Source: Dehalococcoidia bacterium UBA6495 | Lineage (GTDB): Bacteria > Chloroflexota > Dehalococcoidia > Lucifugimonadales > UBA826 | Length of the DNA stretch: 6,434 nt | Assembly (NCBI GenBank): GCA_002435305.1 | Contig: DJMH01000080.1 | Coordinates: 1 to 6,434 of the forward strand | Reading direction: 5' to 3' | Part shown: positions 1 to 5,104 of the stretch, piece by piece | Layout: each line of letters starts with the position of its first letter | Numbering within the stretch: position 1 is the stretch's first letter | Notes under the pieces: generated by a model | What the model was told of the DNA's origin: nothing | The model's input: only the letters and a program-made list of their open reading frames with translations | Databases searched by the model: none | Position numbers and translations under genes: made by a program

Positions 1-23
1 CTTAGGACAGATACCTCATTAAT

Positions 24-30
24 AAAGGAG
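24..30 (+). promoter_or_regulatory. Ribosome binding site of the RraA-like gene
   Basis: The sequence AAAGGAG lies 4 bases before the ATG at 35. It is a good Shine-Dalgarno match, which fixes the start codon even though the promoter lies outside the window. Confidence 0.75.
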
Positions 31-34
31 CCCG

Positions 35-709
35 ATGAAATATTTAACAGAAGATCAAATAAACGATTTAAAGGCGATAGACACTCCGACTGTGGCCAAT
101 GCAGTAGAGACCCATGACTCTAGATTAAATACCGAAGGCTTTATGGGTTGGGACATAAAGTGCCAATTTCCGGACCTTGGAGTCATGGTGGGTCAGGCAG
201 TAACTGCTACTTTGAACACAACAACGACAGGTAAGGAGAAAAGTAGATCAGGTTGGCATGATTGTTTGAAAGCCATCGATGCTATGCCAGTGCCTGCGGT
301 GATTGTGGCCAAAGATATTGGGCCTAGACCCCGTCATGGCTGTCACTTTGGAGATGGCATGGCCACAGTTGCGAAAAAAGTCGGGGCAATCGGGCTTGTT
401 ACAGACGGGGGAGTCCGGGATGTTGAAACTGTACATGAAATGGGCTTTCAGATGTTTTCGGTTGGACTAGTGCCCGCTCACGGTAATTTCGGTCTTGACG
501 AAACAAATGTGCCCGTGGAAGTTGGTGGAGTTCTGGTGAATGTAGGGGACGTGGTTCATGCAGATATGAATGGGGTAGTCGTTTTTCCAATAGAATTGGC
601 TGATCATGTTATAGAAGAAGCCAAAAAAGTCACTGCCCGGGAGTCTGAAATGATGGATTGGGTAAACAGCAGTGAGTTTAGCCTGGATAAATTCATCGAA
701 GGTAGGTGA
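35..709 (+). CDS. RraA-like family protein, probable class II aldolase/decarboxylase
   Basis: Seen: a 224-residue protein with the RraA/HMG-aldolase fold signature. It has a GDG turn at residues 106-108, the DGGVRDV motif at 124-130 (the family's substrate-binding Arg-Asp pair would be R128 and D129), and the late motif HADMNGVVVFP at 175-185. Family knowledge: these cytosolic proteins include 4-hydroxy-4-methyl-2-oxoglutarate (HMG)/oxaloacetate aldolases, which use a divalent metal and make pyruvate late in aromatic-acid breakdown. The same fold was also recruited in Escherichia coli as RraA, the RNase E inhibitor. Because the Arg-Asp pair is kept, I infer an enzyme and not an RNase regulator, but the substrate is unknown. 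The length is typical of the family. The gene starts at an ATG with a strong SD and converges with the hydrolase gene 6 bp beyond its stop, so no neighbour shares its transcript inside the window. Confidence 0.85.
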   Translation: MKYLTEDQINDLKAIDTPTVANAVETHDSRLNTEGFMGWDIKCQFPDLGVMVGQAVTATLNTTTTGKEKSRSGWHDCLKAIDAMPVPAVIVAKDIGPRPRHGCHFGDGMATVAKKVGAIGLVTDGGVRDVETVHEMGFQMFSVGLVPAHGNFGLDETNVPVEVGGVLVNVGDVVHADMNGVVVFPIELADHVIEEAKKVTARESEMMDWVNSSEFSLDKFIEGR

Positions 710-715
710 TTTTCC

Positions 716-1489
716 TCACCTTGAAACTTCATCCAAGAATGATGAAACCATTGGAATGATTATATCTGTTCTTGCTATTGATTCCATATGGTTCAATCCA
801 GGTAAGCTGACAAAACGCGCTGTGGGCATTTTTCCCGAATGTTCCTTGGCTGATTCATGCGCAAGTGAGTCTGATTCACCTGCATACACTAGACAAGGTA
901 CAGTAAGCCCGATGAGATGTCCCGATATATCTTCTCTCATTGCATTTGCCTTGGTTTTGGCTGTATAGGCCTTCAAATCACCGTTTAATGTGGATTCAAG
1001 GTAGCTTTCATACTCTTTCTTGGACCGAGCCATCACCCGTTTTAGGGCCTTCGGGCCTTTTTCAAATAGAGCAATTCTTTTTCGGTCGGATTCATTTCCG
1101 TGTTCATTTCTGCTTCCAGGTGTTTGGGCCCCTAAAATAAACGAGAGAAATCTCTCGGGATGGTATGCAGCTAGTTCGAATCCTACCCTACCCCCCATAG
1201 AGAATCCGAAATAATGGGATTTTTCGACGTTGATATCATCCATAACAGCTATAACGTCAGTTGCAATTGTCTTATCAAGATACGCAATTGGATTATAAGG
1301 TTTATCGCTTTTGCCGTGTCCACGAGCGTCAATTATCACCACAGTGTGATTTGGTGCAAGTGTATCGGGATATCCCAATTTCTCCCACGATCCAATGTCT
1401 CCCATAAACCCATGCATTAGTATGATGTGAGGCCCTTGTCCTTTTGTATGATAGTGAATTTTAATCCCATTATTGTTAGCGAAAGGCAT
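716..1489 (-). CDS. Alpha/beta hydrolase
   Basis: Seen: 257 residues with a complete alpha/beta-hydrolase set. The oxyanion motif HGFMG is at 26-30, DARGHGKSD at 54-62, the nucleophile elbow GFSMGG has Ser97, the acid is Asp207 in GESD, and His234 is in GLNHME. A cap segment lies roughly at 125-190 and is rich in Lys, Arg and Glu. There is no signal peptide or membrane segment, so it should be cytosolic. Family knowledge: such proteins are esterases, lactonases, C-C hydrolases or haloperoxidase-like enzymes, and the sequence alone does not identify the substrate. The start is ATG with AAAGGT (1498-1503 on the complementary strand) 8 bases upstream. It is the last gene of the minus-strand series and its stop is 6 bp from the stop of the RraA-like gene. 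A link between the two products (for example ring-cleavage product to aldolase) is only a guess, because they are convergent and not co-transcribed. Confidence 0.85.
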   Translation of the reverse strand: MPFANNNGIKIHYHTKGQGPHIILMHGFMGDIGSWEKLGYPDTLAPNHTVVIIDARGHGKSDKPYNPIAYLDKTIATDVIAVMDDINVEKSHYFGFSMGGRVGFELAAYHPERFLSFILGAQTPGSRNEHGNESDRKRIALFEKGPKALKRVMARSKKEYESYLESTLNGDLKAYTAKTKANAMREDISGHLIGLTVPCLVYAGESDSLAHESAKEHSGKMPTARFVSLPGLNHMESIARTDIIIPMVSSFLDEVSR

Positions 1490-1549
1490 AATTGGGCACC
1501 TTTATTTAAGAGGAATACATTATTGTTTAGTTTTGCTTTTAATGAGAAC

Positions 1550-1578
1550 TGTATAGGCCGATAGAAACCCCTTGTCGT
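1550..1578 (-). promoter_or_regulatory. Possible promoter of the alpha/beta hydrolase
   Basis: On the minus strand, ACGACA (1573-1578) and TATACA (1550-1555) are separated by 17 bases. Each matches the sigma-70 consensus at four of six positions, and the start codon lies about 60 bases downstream. The match is modest and overlaps the weak small reading frame, so read-through from the MBL gene is equally possible. Confidence 0.25.
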
Positions 1579-1649
1579 CGGTCTGAAGCCTCATTTGCAA
1601 TAAACTGGGTTTGTCCACTTTTAAAGTAATTATCATTGGCCTGCTTGAG

Positions 1650-1665
1650 GTATATACAAATATAC
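1650..1665 (-). repeat. Short perfect inverted repeat in the MBL-hydrolase spacer
   Basis: GTATAT, four bases ACAA, then ATATAC form a perfect 6-bp inverted repeat. The stem is all A/T except for its end pair and there is no clear T-run after it on the minus strand, so it is not a convincing terminator. It could be an operator half-site pair or a chance AT-rich palindrome. The 9-mer AGGTATATA, which overlaps its left arm, recurs directly at 1697-1705. Confidence 0.3.
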
Positions 1666-1709
1666 ATTTTAGGGTATCTGGGTTCTGTCGATCTTTAGGT
1701 ATATATTGA

Positions 1710-2861
1710 TCACTTAGGGTCTAAGAGTTTAGAAATATAGTTTTTGTAATTGTTTCCATCACCCTGCATGGATATTTGCCCAGACGCATCTATTGATATG
1801 TCCTCTGCGTCCTCAAGGAATTCGAGATGGGCGACTATTTCAGACATGGCTGGATAGAGGTTGGAACCTAAAAGCTTACTCCGTTCAAAAATGCCCTTGG
1901 TGGTTTCTTCCAGGTTAGAAGTTTTGCCTTGTAGCTTTTTGAGCATTTGATCTAACCTCTTCTCGTGATGTTTTAGGATATCCCCTGCCCTTTCTACTCC
2001 TTGCCAATTGAAATGGGATTTATTGTAAAGACGATGCGCCGGTAATACTGTGTAAGAGTTTCCAAGTTCAATAACTCTGCCCAGCGACTTTAAGTATGTT
2101 CCCAAGCCGTATAACTCCGACGGGTCTTTGAGAAATTCTGGGAGACTTTCAGATATCGTATCTCTGAAAATCATTTTACTTGTCGGATGAGGGGTTATTT
2201 CCGGTAGTATATGATCGCCAGTAAATATAAAATCATCCAAGACTAGGCAAATTTGGTCTGGAGAGTGACCGGGTGTACTCATCACTTTAAGGTCCGAGAA
2301 TTCGTCCCCGTCTCTCAAATCTTGTGATACGTGGGTTTGCTTTCGATCTTCGAAATATTTTTTTTCAGTATCTCTCGGATTGTTATCACTTTCATTAGCT
2401 ATCTGAATTTTTTCTTCAGCAATCCGGTTGAATTCCCTTTGAAGAATTGAACCTTTTCGGTAGTGAATCTCCCATGGGATATATTGTTTTAGTGGTCCAT
2501 ATGACTGATGCGCCCACAATTCCGCAGCCGAGTCGTTTAAGAATTGAGTTACTGTTCCATCGTGATCTGAATGCCCGTGGCTAATTATGATCCTTTCTAT
2601 ATCAGAAGGATTTAGACCGATACTGGAGTAGCCGTTTTTTAACGCCTCATAGGATCCGGGTGTACCTAAATCGATAGATGTCCATCCATCGTTTTCAAAA
2701 ACGTAAGACCAGGTTGGACCTGTCCTACTATGTCGATTATTTTGTGCAACCGCTACGGCGAAAACTTTTCTTCCTGTCGAAGAACTAAGTTCCACCAACC
2801 ATCCATCACCGTTTGGCTCACCTTCTCTTAAAATCTTCGATATTCTATTGTGTTTACTCAA
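1710..2861 (-). CDS. Metallo-beta-lactamase-fold hydrolase with C-terminal winged-helix-like domain
   Basis: Seen: 383 residues with all MBL-fold metal ligands. HGHSDHDG at 95-102 supplies His95, His97, Asp99 and His100. His199 lies in TPGHS, Asp216 in FTGDH and His276 in LPAH. A binuclear zinc (or iron/manganese) hydrolase site is therefore intact. Residues about 285-355 (HHEKRLDQML followed by MSEIVAHLEFLE) resemble the C-terminal winged-helix domain of LACTB2-like proteins. The first and second metal motifs are about 99 residues apart, with a charged, probably helical insert around 122-188. Members of this broad group include thioesterases, lactonases and the LACTB2 endoribonuclease, so the substrate is open. 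It is not classical RNase Z, whose motif context differs. The start is TTG: the codon just upstream is an in-frame TAA, so no longer start exists, and the next Met is residue 194, beyond the first metal motif. The SD is weak (GGGAA). The gene follows tRNA-His by 54 bp on the same strand. Confidence 0.82.
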   Translation of the reverse strand: MSKHNRISKILREGEPNGDGWLVELSSSTGRKVFAVAVAQNNRHSRTGPTWSYVFENDGWTSIDLGTPGSYEALKNGYSSIGLNPSDIERIIISHGHSDHDGTVTQFLNDSAAELWAHQSYGPLKQYIPWEIHYRKGSILQREFNRIAEEKIQIANESDNNPRDTEKKYFEDRKQTHVSQDLRDGDEFSDLKVMSTPGHSPDQICLVLDDFIFTGDHILPEITPHPTSKMIFRDTISESLPEFLKDPSELYGLGTYLKSLGRVIELGNSYTVLPAHRLYNKSHFNWQGVERAGDILKHHEKRLDQMLKKLQGKTSNLEETTKGIFERSKLLGSNLYPAMSEIVAHLEFLEDAEDISIDASGQISMQGDGNNYKNYISKLLDPK

Positions 2862-2877
2862 TTAAGTTCCCAACCGT

Positions 2878-2892
2878 CTCAGGCGTACTGAG
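2878..2892 (-). other. Short hairpin between tRNA-His and the MBL gene
   Basis: CTCAG, five loop bases TACGC, then CTGAG form a 5-bp stem on the minus strand, between the tRNA 3' end and the MBL start. No T-tract follows, so it does not look like an intrinsic terminator. It could be a processing element or chance. Confidence 0.25.
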
Positions 2893-2915
2893 GCTCATAT
2901 TTGTAATTATGAAGA

Positions 2916-2993
2916 TGGGGTGAGCGAAGGGATTCGAACCCTCGATCTCCAGGGCCACAACCTGGCGCCTTAACCGACTTGGCCACGCTCACC
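2916..2993 (-). tRNA. tRNA-His (anticodon GTG)
   Basis: Read on the minus strand, the sequence folds as a full cloverleaf. The acceptor stem is GTGAGCG with CGCTCAC, and the D-arm has a 3-bp stem GCC/GGC. The anticodon stem is CCAGG/CCTGG around the loop TTGTGGC, with anticodon GTG at 2958-2956. The variable loop has five bases and the T-arm has the loop TTCGAAT. Histidine identity is supported by the anticodon, by an encoded extra G at -1 (complement of 2993) and by C as the discriminator base at 73 (2919), the G-1:C73 pair expected for tRNA-His. CCA is encoded at 2918-2916. The mature start is 2992, or 2993 with G-1. It sits between the winged-helix gene and the MBL gene, all on the same strand. 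Confidence 0.97.
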
Positions 2994-3005
2994 ACAGCAG
3001 CGAAA

Positions 3006-3035
3006 AGTCTAGCATCCCGTTTGAGGAAGGGTCAA
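3006..3035 (-). promoter_or_regulatory. Promoter of tRNA-His
   Basis: On the minus strand, -35 TTGACC (3030-3035) and -10 TAGACT (3006-3011) are 18 bases apart. Transcription would begin about 6 bases before the tRNA 5' end, a spacing that is typical for a stable-RNA gene. The whole element lies in the 65-bp gap after the winged-helix gene. Confidence 0.6.
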
Positions 3036-3058
3036 TTTGTGAAACCCAAAATACGAGT

Positions 3059-3358
3059 CTACGTGGTAACTTGTGCGGCAAGGGACTCTAGTAAATCTTC
3101 TACCATTATGTCCGTTTTGGTGTGATGTCGAAGTGGCAATTGGGGGTCCACGCTGTATTCATTCCTACGACCTATCTTACGCCTGCGGATATAACCGGCC
3201 CCTTCCAGGTCAGATATAATTTTATGTGTAGTTCTTTCTGTCACGCCAATATAGTTGGCTATTCCTCTAGCCGTACTAGTTGGGTTGTGGAAAATGTAAC
3301 TCAACACGAGTCCGTGGTTGGTGATAAAAGTCCACTTCGCTTGTCGGTCCTGTTGCAT
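3059..3358 (-). CDS. Winged helix-turn-helix transcriptional regulator
   Basis: Seen: 99 residues that are almost entirely one winged-helix domain. The N-terminal WTFITNHGLVLSYIF (9-23) is helix 1. STARGIANYIGVTERTTHKI (28-47) holds the helix-turn-helix, with recognition helix near 40-52. GAGYIRRRKIGRRNEYSV (53-70) forms the wing, with the basic GRRN turn at its tip. LPLRHH and a short acidic helix (84-93) end the protein. The pattern 'WTF-TNH ... ITERA-V ... DLE-AGY ... GRRN' belongs to a common family of small MarR/ArsR-like regulators, mostly of unknown ligand. I see no metal-binding Cys cluster, so ArsR-type metal sensing is not supported. The start is ATG, with GAGG about 9 bases upstream as a modest SD. 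It follows pepA by 109 bp and precedes tRNA-His. Its targets are unknown, but a palindrome in its own leader suggests possible autoregulation. Confidence 0.8.
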   Translation of the reverse strand: MQQDRQAKWTFITNHGLVLSYIFHNPTSTARGIANYIGVTERTTHKIISDLEGAGYIRRRKIGRRNEYSVDPQLPLRHHTKTDIMVEDLLESLAAQVTT

Positions 3359-3373
3359 ATCGAAGGCCTCAAC

Positions 3374-3385
3374 AAAGGTACCTTT
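3374..3385. promoter_or_regulatory. Candidate operator palindrome before the winged-helix gene
   Basis: AAAGGTACCTTT is a perfect 12-bp palindrome 16 bases upstream of the ATG at 3358, within the likely leader. Its position and symmetry fit a site for a dimeric winged-helix protein. That role is inferred, and chance or a weak hairpin are alternatives. Confidence 0.3.
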
Positions 3386-3417
3386 TTTTAATCTATCAGG
3401 TTCGGGAAACCGACAGT

Positions 3418-3423
3418 ATCATA
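3418..3423 (-). promoter_or_regulatory. Possible -10 element for the winged-helix gene
   Basis: TATGAT on the minus strand matches the -10 consensus at five of six positions, about 60 bases before the ATG. No well-spaced -35 accompanies it: TTGAGG lies 19 bases upstream. The assignment is therefore weak, and transcription from pepA may also reach this gene. Confidence 0.25.
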
Positions 3424-3467
3424 CCTATCGATGGCATTACAACCTCAATGAGTTAGTGGGTTAATTA

Positions 3468-4958
3468 TTATCGATTTTCTGAGATAGATTTACATAAGGA
3501 TACTAGAGTTTTCACAGGAGTACCTGTTGCTCCTTTTGGATCATCTCCGTTAATTGAATTGGTTCTACTGACACCAGCTATATCGAGATGAACCCAAGGG
3601 GTATCTTCAGCAAACATTCCGATAATCATTGCTCCGATAGTGGCCCCACCTGCTGCACCACCGACATTTTTAATGTCAGCCACGTCACTTTTGAAATGTT
3701 TAGAAAAAGATTCGTCAGCTGGTAATTCCCATAACCTCTCCCCTTCCCTGGCCCCTGCTTCTATTACCTCTTTAGTGAATTCATCATTGTTTCCAAAAGT
3801 ACCTATAATTTGGTCCCCCAACGCGGTTCTTATCGCCCCGGTTAAAGTGGCCACATCGACAATTTTGTTTACACCCAAATGATTTGCGTAGCACAATGCA
3901 TCGGCTAATACCAGTCTGCCTTCAGCGTCGGTATTTATCACCTCGATTGTGGTTCCGTTCATAGCGGTCACCACATCCCCCGGACGCTGAGCTTTCCCTC
4001 CCGGCATATTTTCAGTAGCGGCAATAATTCCGTAAACATTTATATTTAGAGCTAATTTGGATATTGCAATGAGTGCTCCAATTACGGCTGCTCCTCCTGC
4101 CATGTCACCTTTCATAGTGATCATCCCAGCAGGTGGTTTAAGGCTTAGACCACCACTATCAAAAGTTATTCCTTTTCCAATGAGGGCGATTGAGTCATCT
4201 GTATTATCCTTATCCCCTACATATTTCAGAATAATTAAATGGGCCGGTTCACTACTTCCCTGAGCCACTCCAAGTAGGGAACCCATTCCTAATTCCCTCA
4301 TTTTATCCTCATCCAGACGTTCAAACTCTATGCCATTTGCTTTAGCTTCTCTCTCCGCAATATCGGCTAGGATACTTGGGGTCATAAAATTGGCAGGTGC
4401 GTTTGCCAGATCTCTTGCCAGGTTTATGGCATCTGCTATCACGGCGTAAGAAATTACATTAGATTCTGCAGGGGTTTCTGTGTTTAGGATGACTTCCTTG
4501 ATATCTTTTTCTGATTTCTCTGAAATGTGATCTTCATATCTGTAAAGCCCATTAATTGTCGCCAATGTTACTAGCTCGCATACTCTCTGGGGGGGTATAT
4601 CCTCCGAACAAAAGGTATCGATGGCGGCAACTACTTTGTTTAACCCAATTCCCCTTGTTTTTCTGATTGCGGCACTAAAGACATCTTTTATTACCTTTTC
4701 TGTCACAGAATCCCGTTTACCTAAGCCTGTGAATAAAATTCGCTTCGGGGTTACCTTGCCGAGTGTGTGGATTAAAGTAGATGTTCCTGATTTTCCTACA
4801 AGTTCACCTTCGTCAGACAATTGTCCTAGAGAGCCATCTAAGGCCAGGTTCGCCGGTTCCAATATCCCAGAGGTAAATTCCTCTTCTTCAAATAAGCCCA
4901 CAACTAAGCAGTCTCCGGCTATTTCCAGAGGATGCCCTTTTTGAAAATTTATATCCAT
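3468..4958 (-). CDS. pepA: Leucyl aminopeptidase, M17 family (PepA)
   Basis: The product is a cytosolic, metal-dependent aminopeptidase that removes N-terminal residues from peptides. Seen: 496 residues, typical for the family. A less conserved N-terminal macro-like domain spans about 1-155 and the catalytic domain about 170-490. The metal and catalytic residues are all present: Lys262 and Asp267 in GKGITFDSGG, Lys274 in SLKP, Asp285 in MKGDMAGG, and Asp344, Glu346 and Arg348 in the signature NTDAEGRL (342-349). Family knowledge: it is a homohexamer with two metal ions (Mn or Zn) per subunit, and in Escherichia coli PepA also binds DNA, which cannot be judged here. The ATG start has the SD AGGTGG (4966-4971) 7 bases upstream. 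The gene ends with tandem TAA codons and no intrinsic terminator is visible. It diverges from the aminotransferase gene. Confidence 0.96.
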   Translation of the reverse strand: MDINFQKGHPLEIAGDCLVVGLFEEEEFTSGILEPANLALDGSLGQLSDEGELVGKSGTSTLIHTLGKVTPKRILFTGLGKRDSVTEKVIKDVFSAAIRKTRGIGLNKVVAAIDTFCSEDIPPQRVCELVTLATINGLYRYEDHISEKSEKDIKEVILNTETPAESNVISYAVIADAINLARDLANAPANFMTPSILADIAEREAKANGIEFERLDEDKMRELGMGSLLGVAQGSSEPAHLIILKYVGDKDNTDDSIALIGKGITFDSGGLSLKPPAGMITMKGDMAGGAAVIGALIAISKLALNINVYGIIAATENMPGGKAQRPGDVVTAMNGTTIEVINTDAEGRLVLADALCYANHLGVNKIVDVATLTGAIRTALGDQIIGTFGNNDEFTKEVIEAGAREGERLWELPADESFSKHFKSDVADIKNVGGAAGGATIGAMIIGMFAEDTPWVHLDIAGVSRTNSINGDDPKGATGTPVKTLVSLCKSISENR

Positions 4959-4981
4959 CTTAATTCCACCTAGTTAAGTAA

Positions 4982-5011
4982 TATATGATTTCTGTCTCAC
5001 TTTATCATCAA
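4982..5011 (-). promoter_or_regulatory. Possible promoter of pepA
   Basis: On the minus strand, TTGATG (5006-5011) and CATATA (4982-4987) are 18 bases apart in an AT-rich stretch 20-50 bases before the pepA start. A better isolated -35 match, TTGACA (5053-5058), has no well-placed -10 partner. The call is weak. Confidence 0.3.
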
Positions 5012-5059
5012 TACTCTTTGCTTCGGTACCTGTGCGAGGGTATTTTTTTGATTGTCAAT

Positions 5060-5068
5060 TGATATAAT
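5060..5068 (+). promoter_or_regulatory. Extended -10 promoter of the aminotransferase gene
   Basis: TGATATAAT contains a perfect -10 hexamer, TATAAT (5063-5068), with the extended -10 TG one base before it. The -35 region is poor, as is usual for extended -10 promoters. Transcription would start near 5075, downstream of the ATG at 5072 and upstream of the ATG at 5105. Confidence 0.55.
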
Positions 5069-5085
5069 CCCATGAATTATAGTTT

Positions 5086-5097
5086 AGGAGGAGAGGG
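5086..5097 (+). promoter_or_regulatory. Ribosome binding site that decides the aminotransferase start
   Basis: AGGAGGAGAGGG ends 7 bases before the ATG at 5105. It is the strongest SD in the window. It lies downstream of the alternative ATG at 5072, so it favours the inner start. Confidence 0.7.
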
Positions 5098-5104
5098 ATT
5101 TAAA

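Larger units (their letters stand above)
1520..1720 (-). other. Open reading frame without a good start, after the MBL gene
   Basis: Seen: a 66-codon frame on the minus strand, open from just after an in-frame TAG at 1721-1723 to a TAA at 1520-1522. It is +1 relative to the MBL gene and overlaps that gene's last few codons. The only ordinary start inside is the ATG at 1636, which gives 38 residues beginning MIITLKVDKPSLLQ and ending KSKTKQ. That start has only a poor SD (CAGG very close to the ATG). The distal part alternates hydrophobic and polar residues like beta strands. It ends 30 bp before the hydrolase start, an operon-like distance. It may be a small gene, a frameshifted tail of the MBL protein, a remnant, or chance. 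I recognise no family. A second frame of 42 codons (1539-1667) overlaps it, which weakens the case. Confidence 0.2.

Noticed and set aside
35..709. Naming the first gene rraA as an RNase E inhibitor
   Set aside because: The fold is shared, but the Arg-Asp pair of the aldolase group is kept and no RNase E context is visible.
672..968. 98-codon plus-strand frame at the RraA/hydrolase junction
   Set aside because: It overlaps the 3' end of the RraA-like gene and lies antisense to the hydrolase gene. It has no SD or motif.
1539..1667. A 42-codon minus-strand frame starting MYICIYLKQ in the MBL-hydrolase spacer
   Set aside because: It has no SD, overlaps the 66-codon frame and shows no recognisable pattern. 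At most one of the two can be real, and this is the weaker.
1710..2861. RNase Z assignment for the MBL protein because it neighbours a tRNA
   Set aside because: The motif context (SHGHSDHDG) and the C-terminal winged-helix-like region fit LACTB2-like hydrolases better. Adjacency to a tRNA gene alone is not evidence.
3122..3391. 89-codon plus-strand frame opposite the winged-helix gene
   Set aside because: It is antisense to a gene with a clear domain, shows no family features, and appears to be a shadow.
3402..3413. TCGG-GAAA-CCGA mini-hairpin with a GNRA loop between pepA and the winged-helix gene
   Set aside because: The stem has only 4 bp and there is no T-run, so it is neither a terminator nor a recognisable RNA element.
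4621..4944. 107-codon plus-strand frame opposite pepA
   Set aside because: It is a shadow of a well-conserved enzyme gene, with low-complexity Pro/Ser-rich content.
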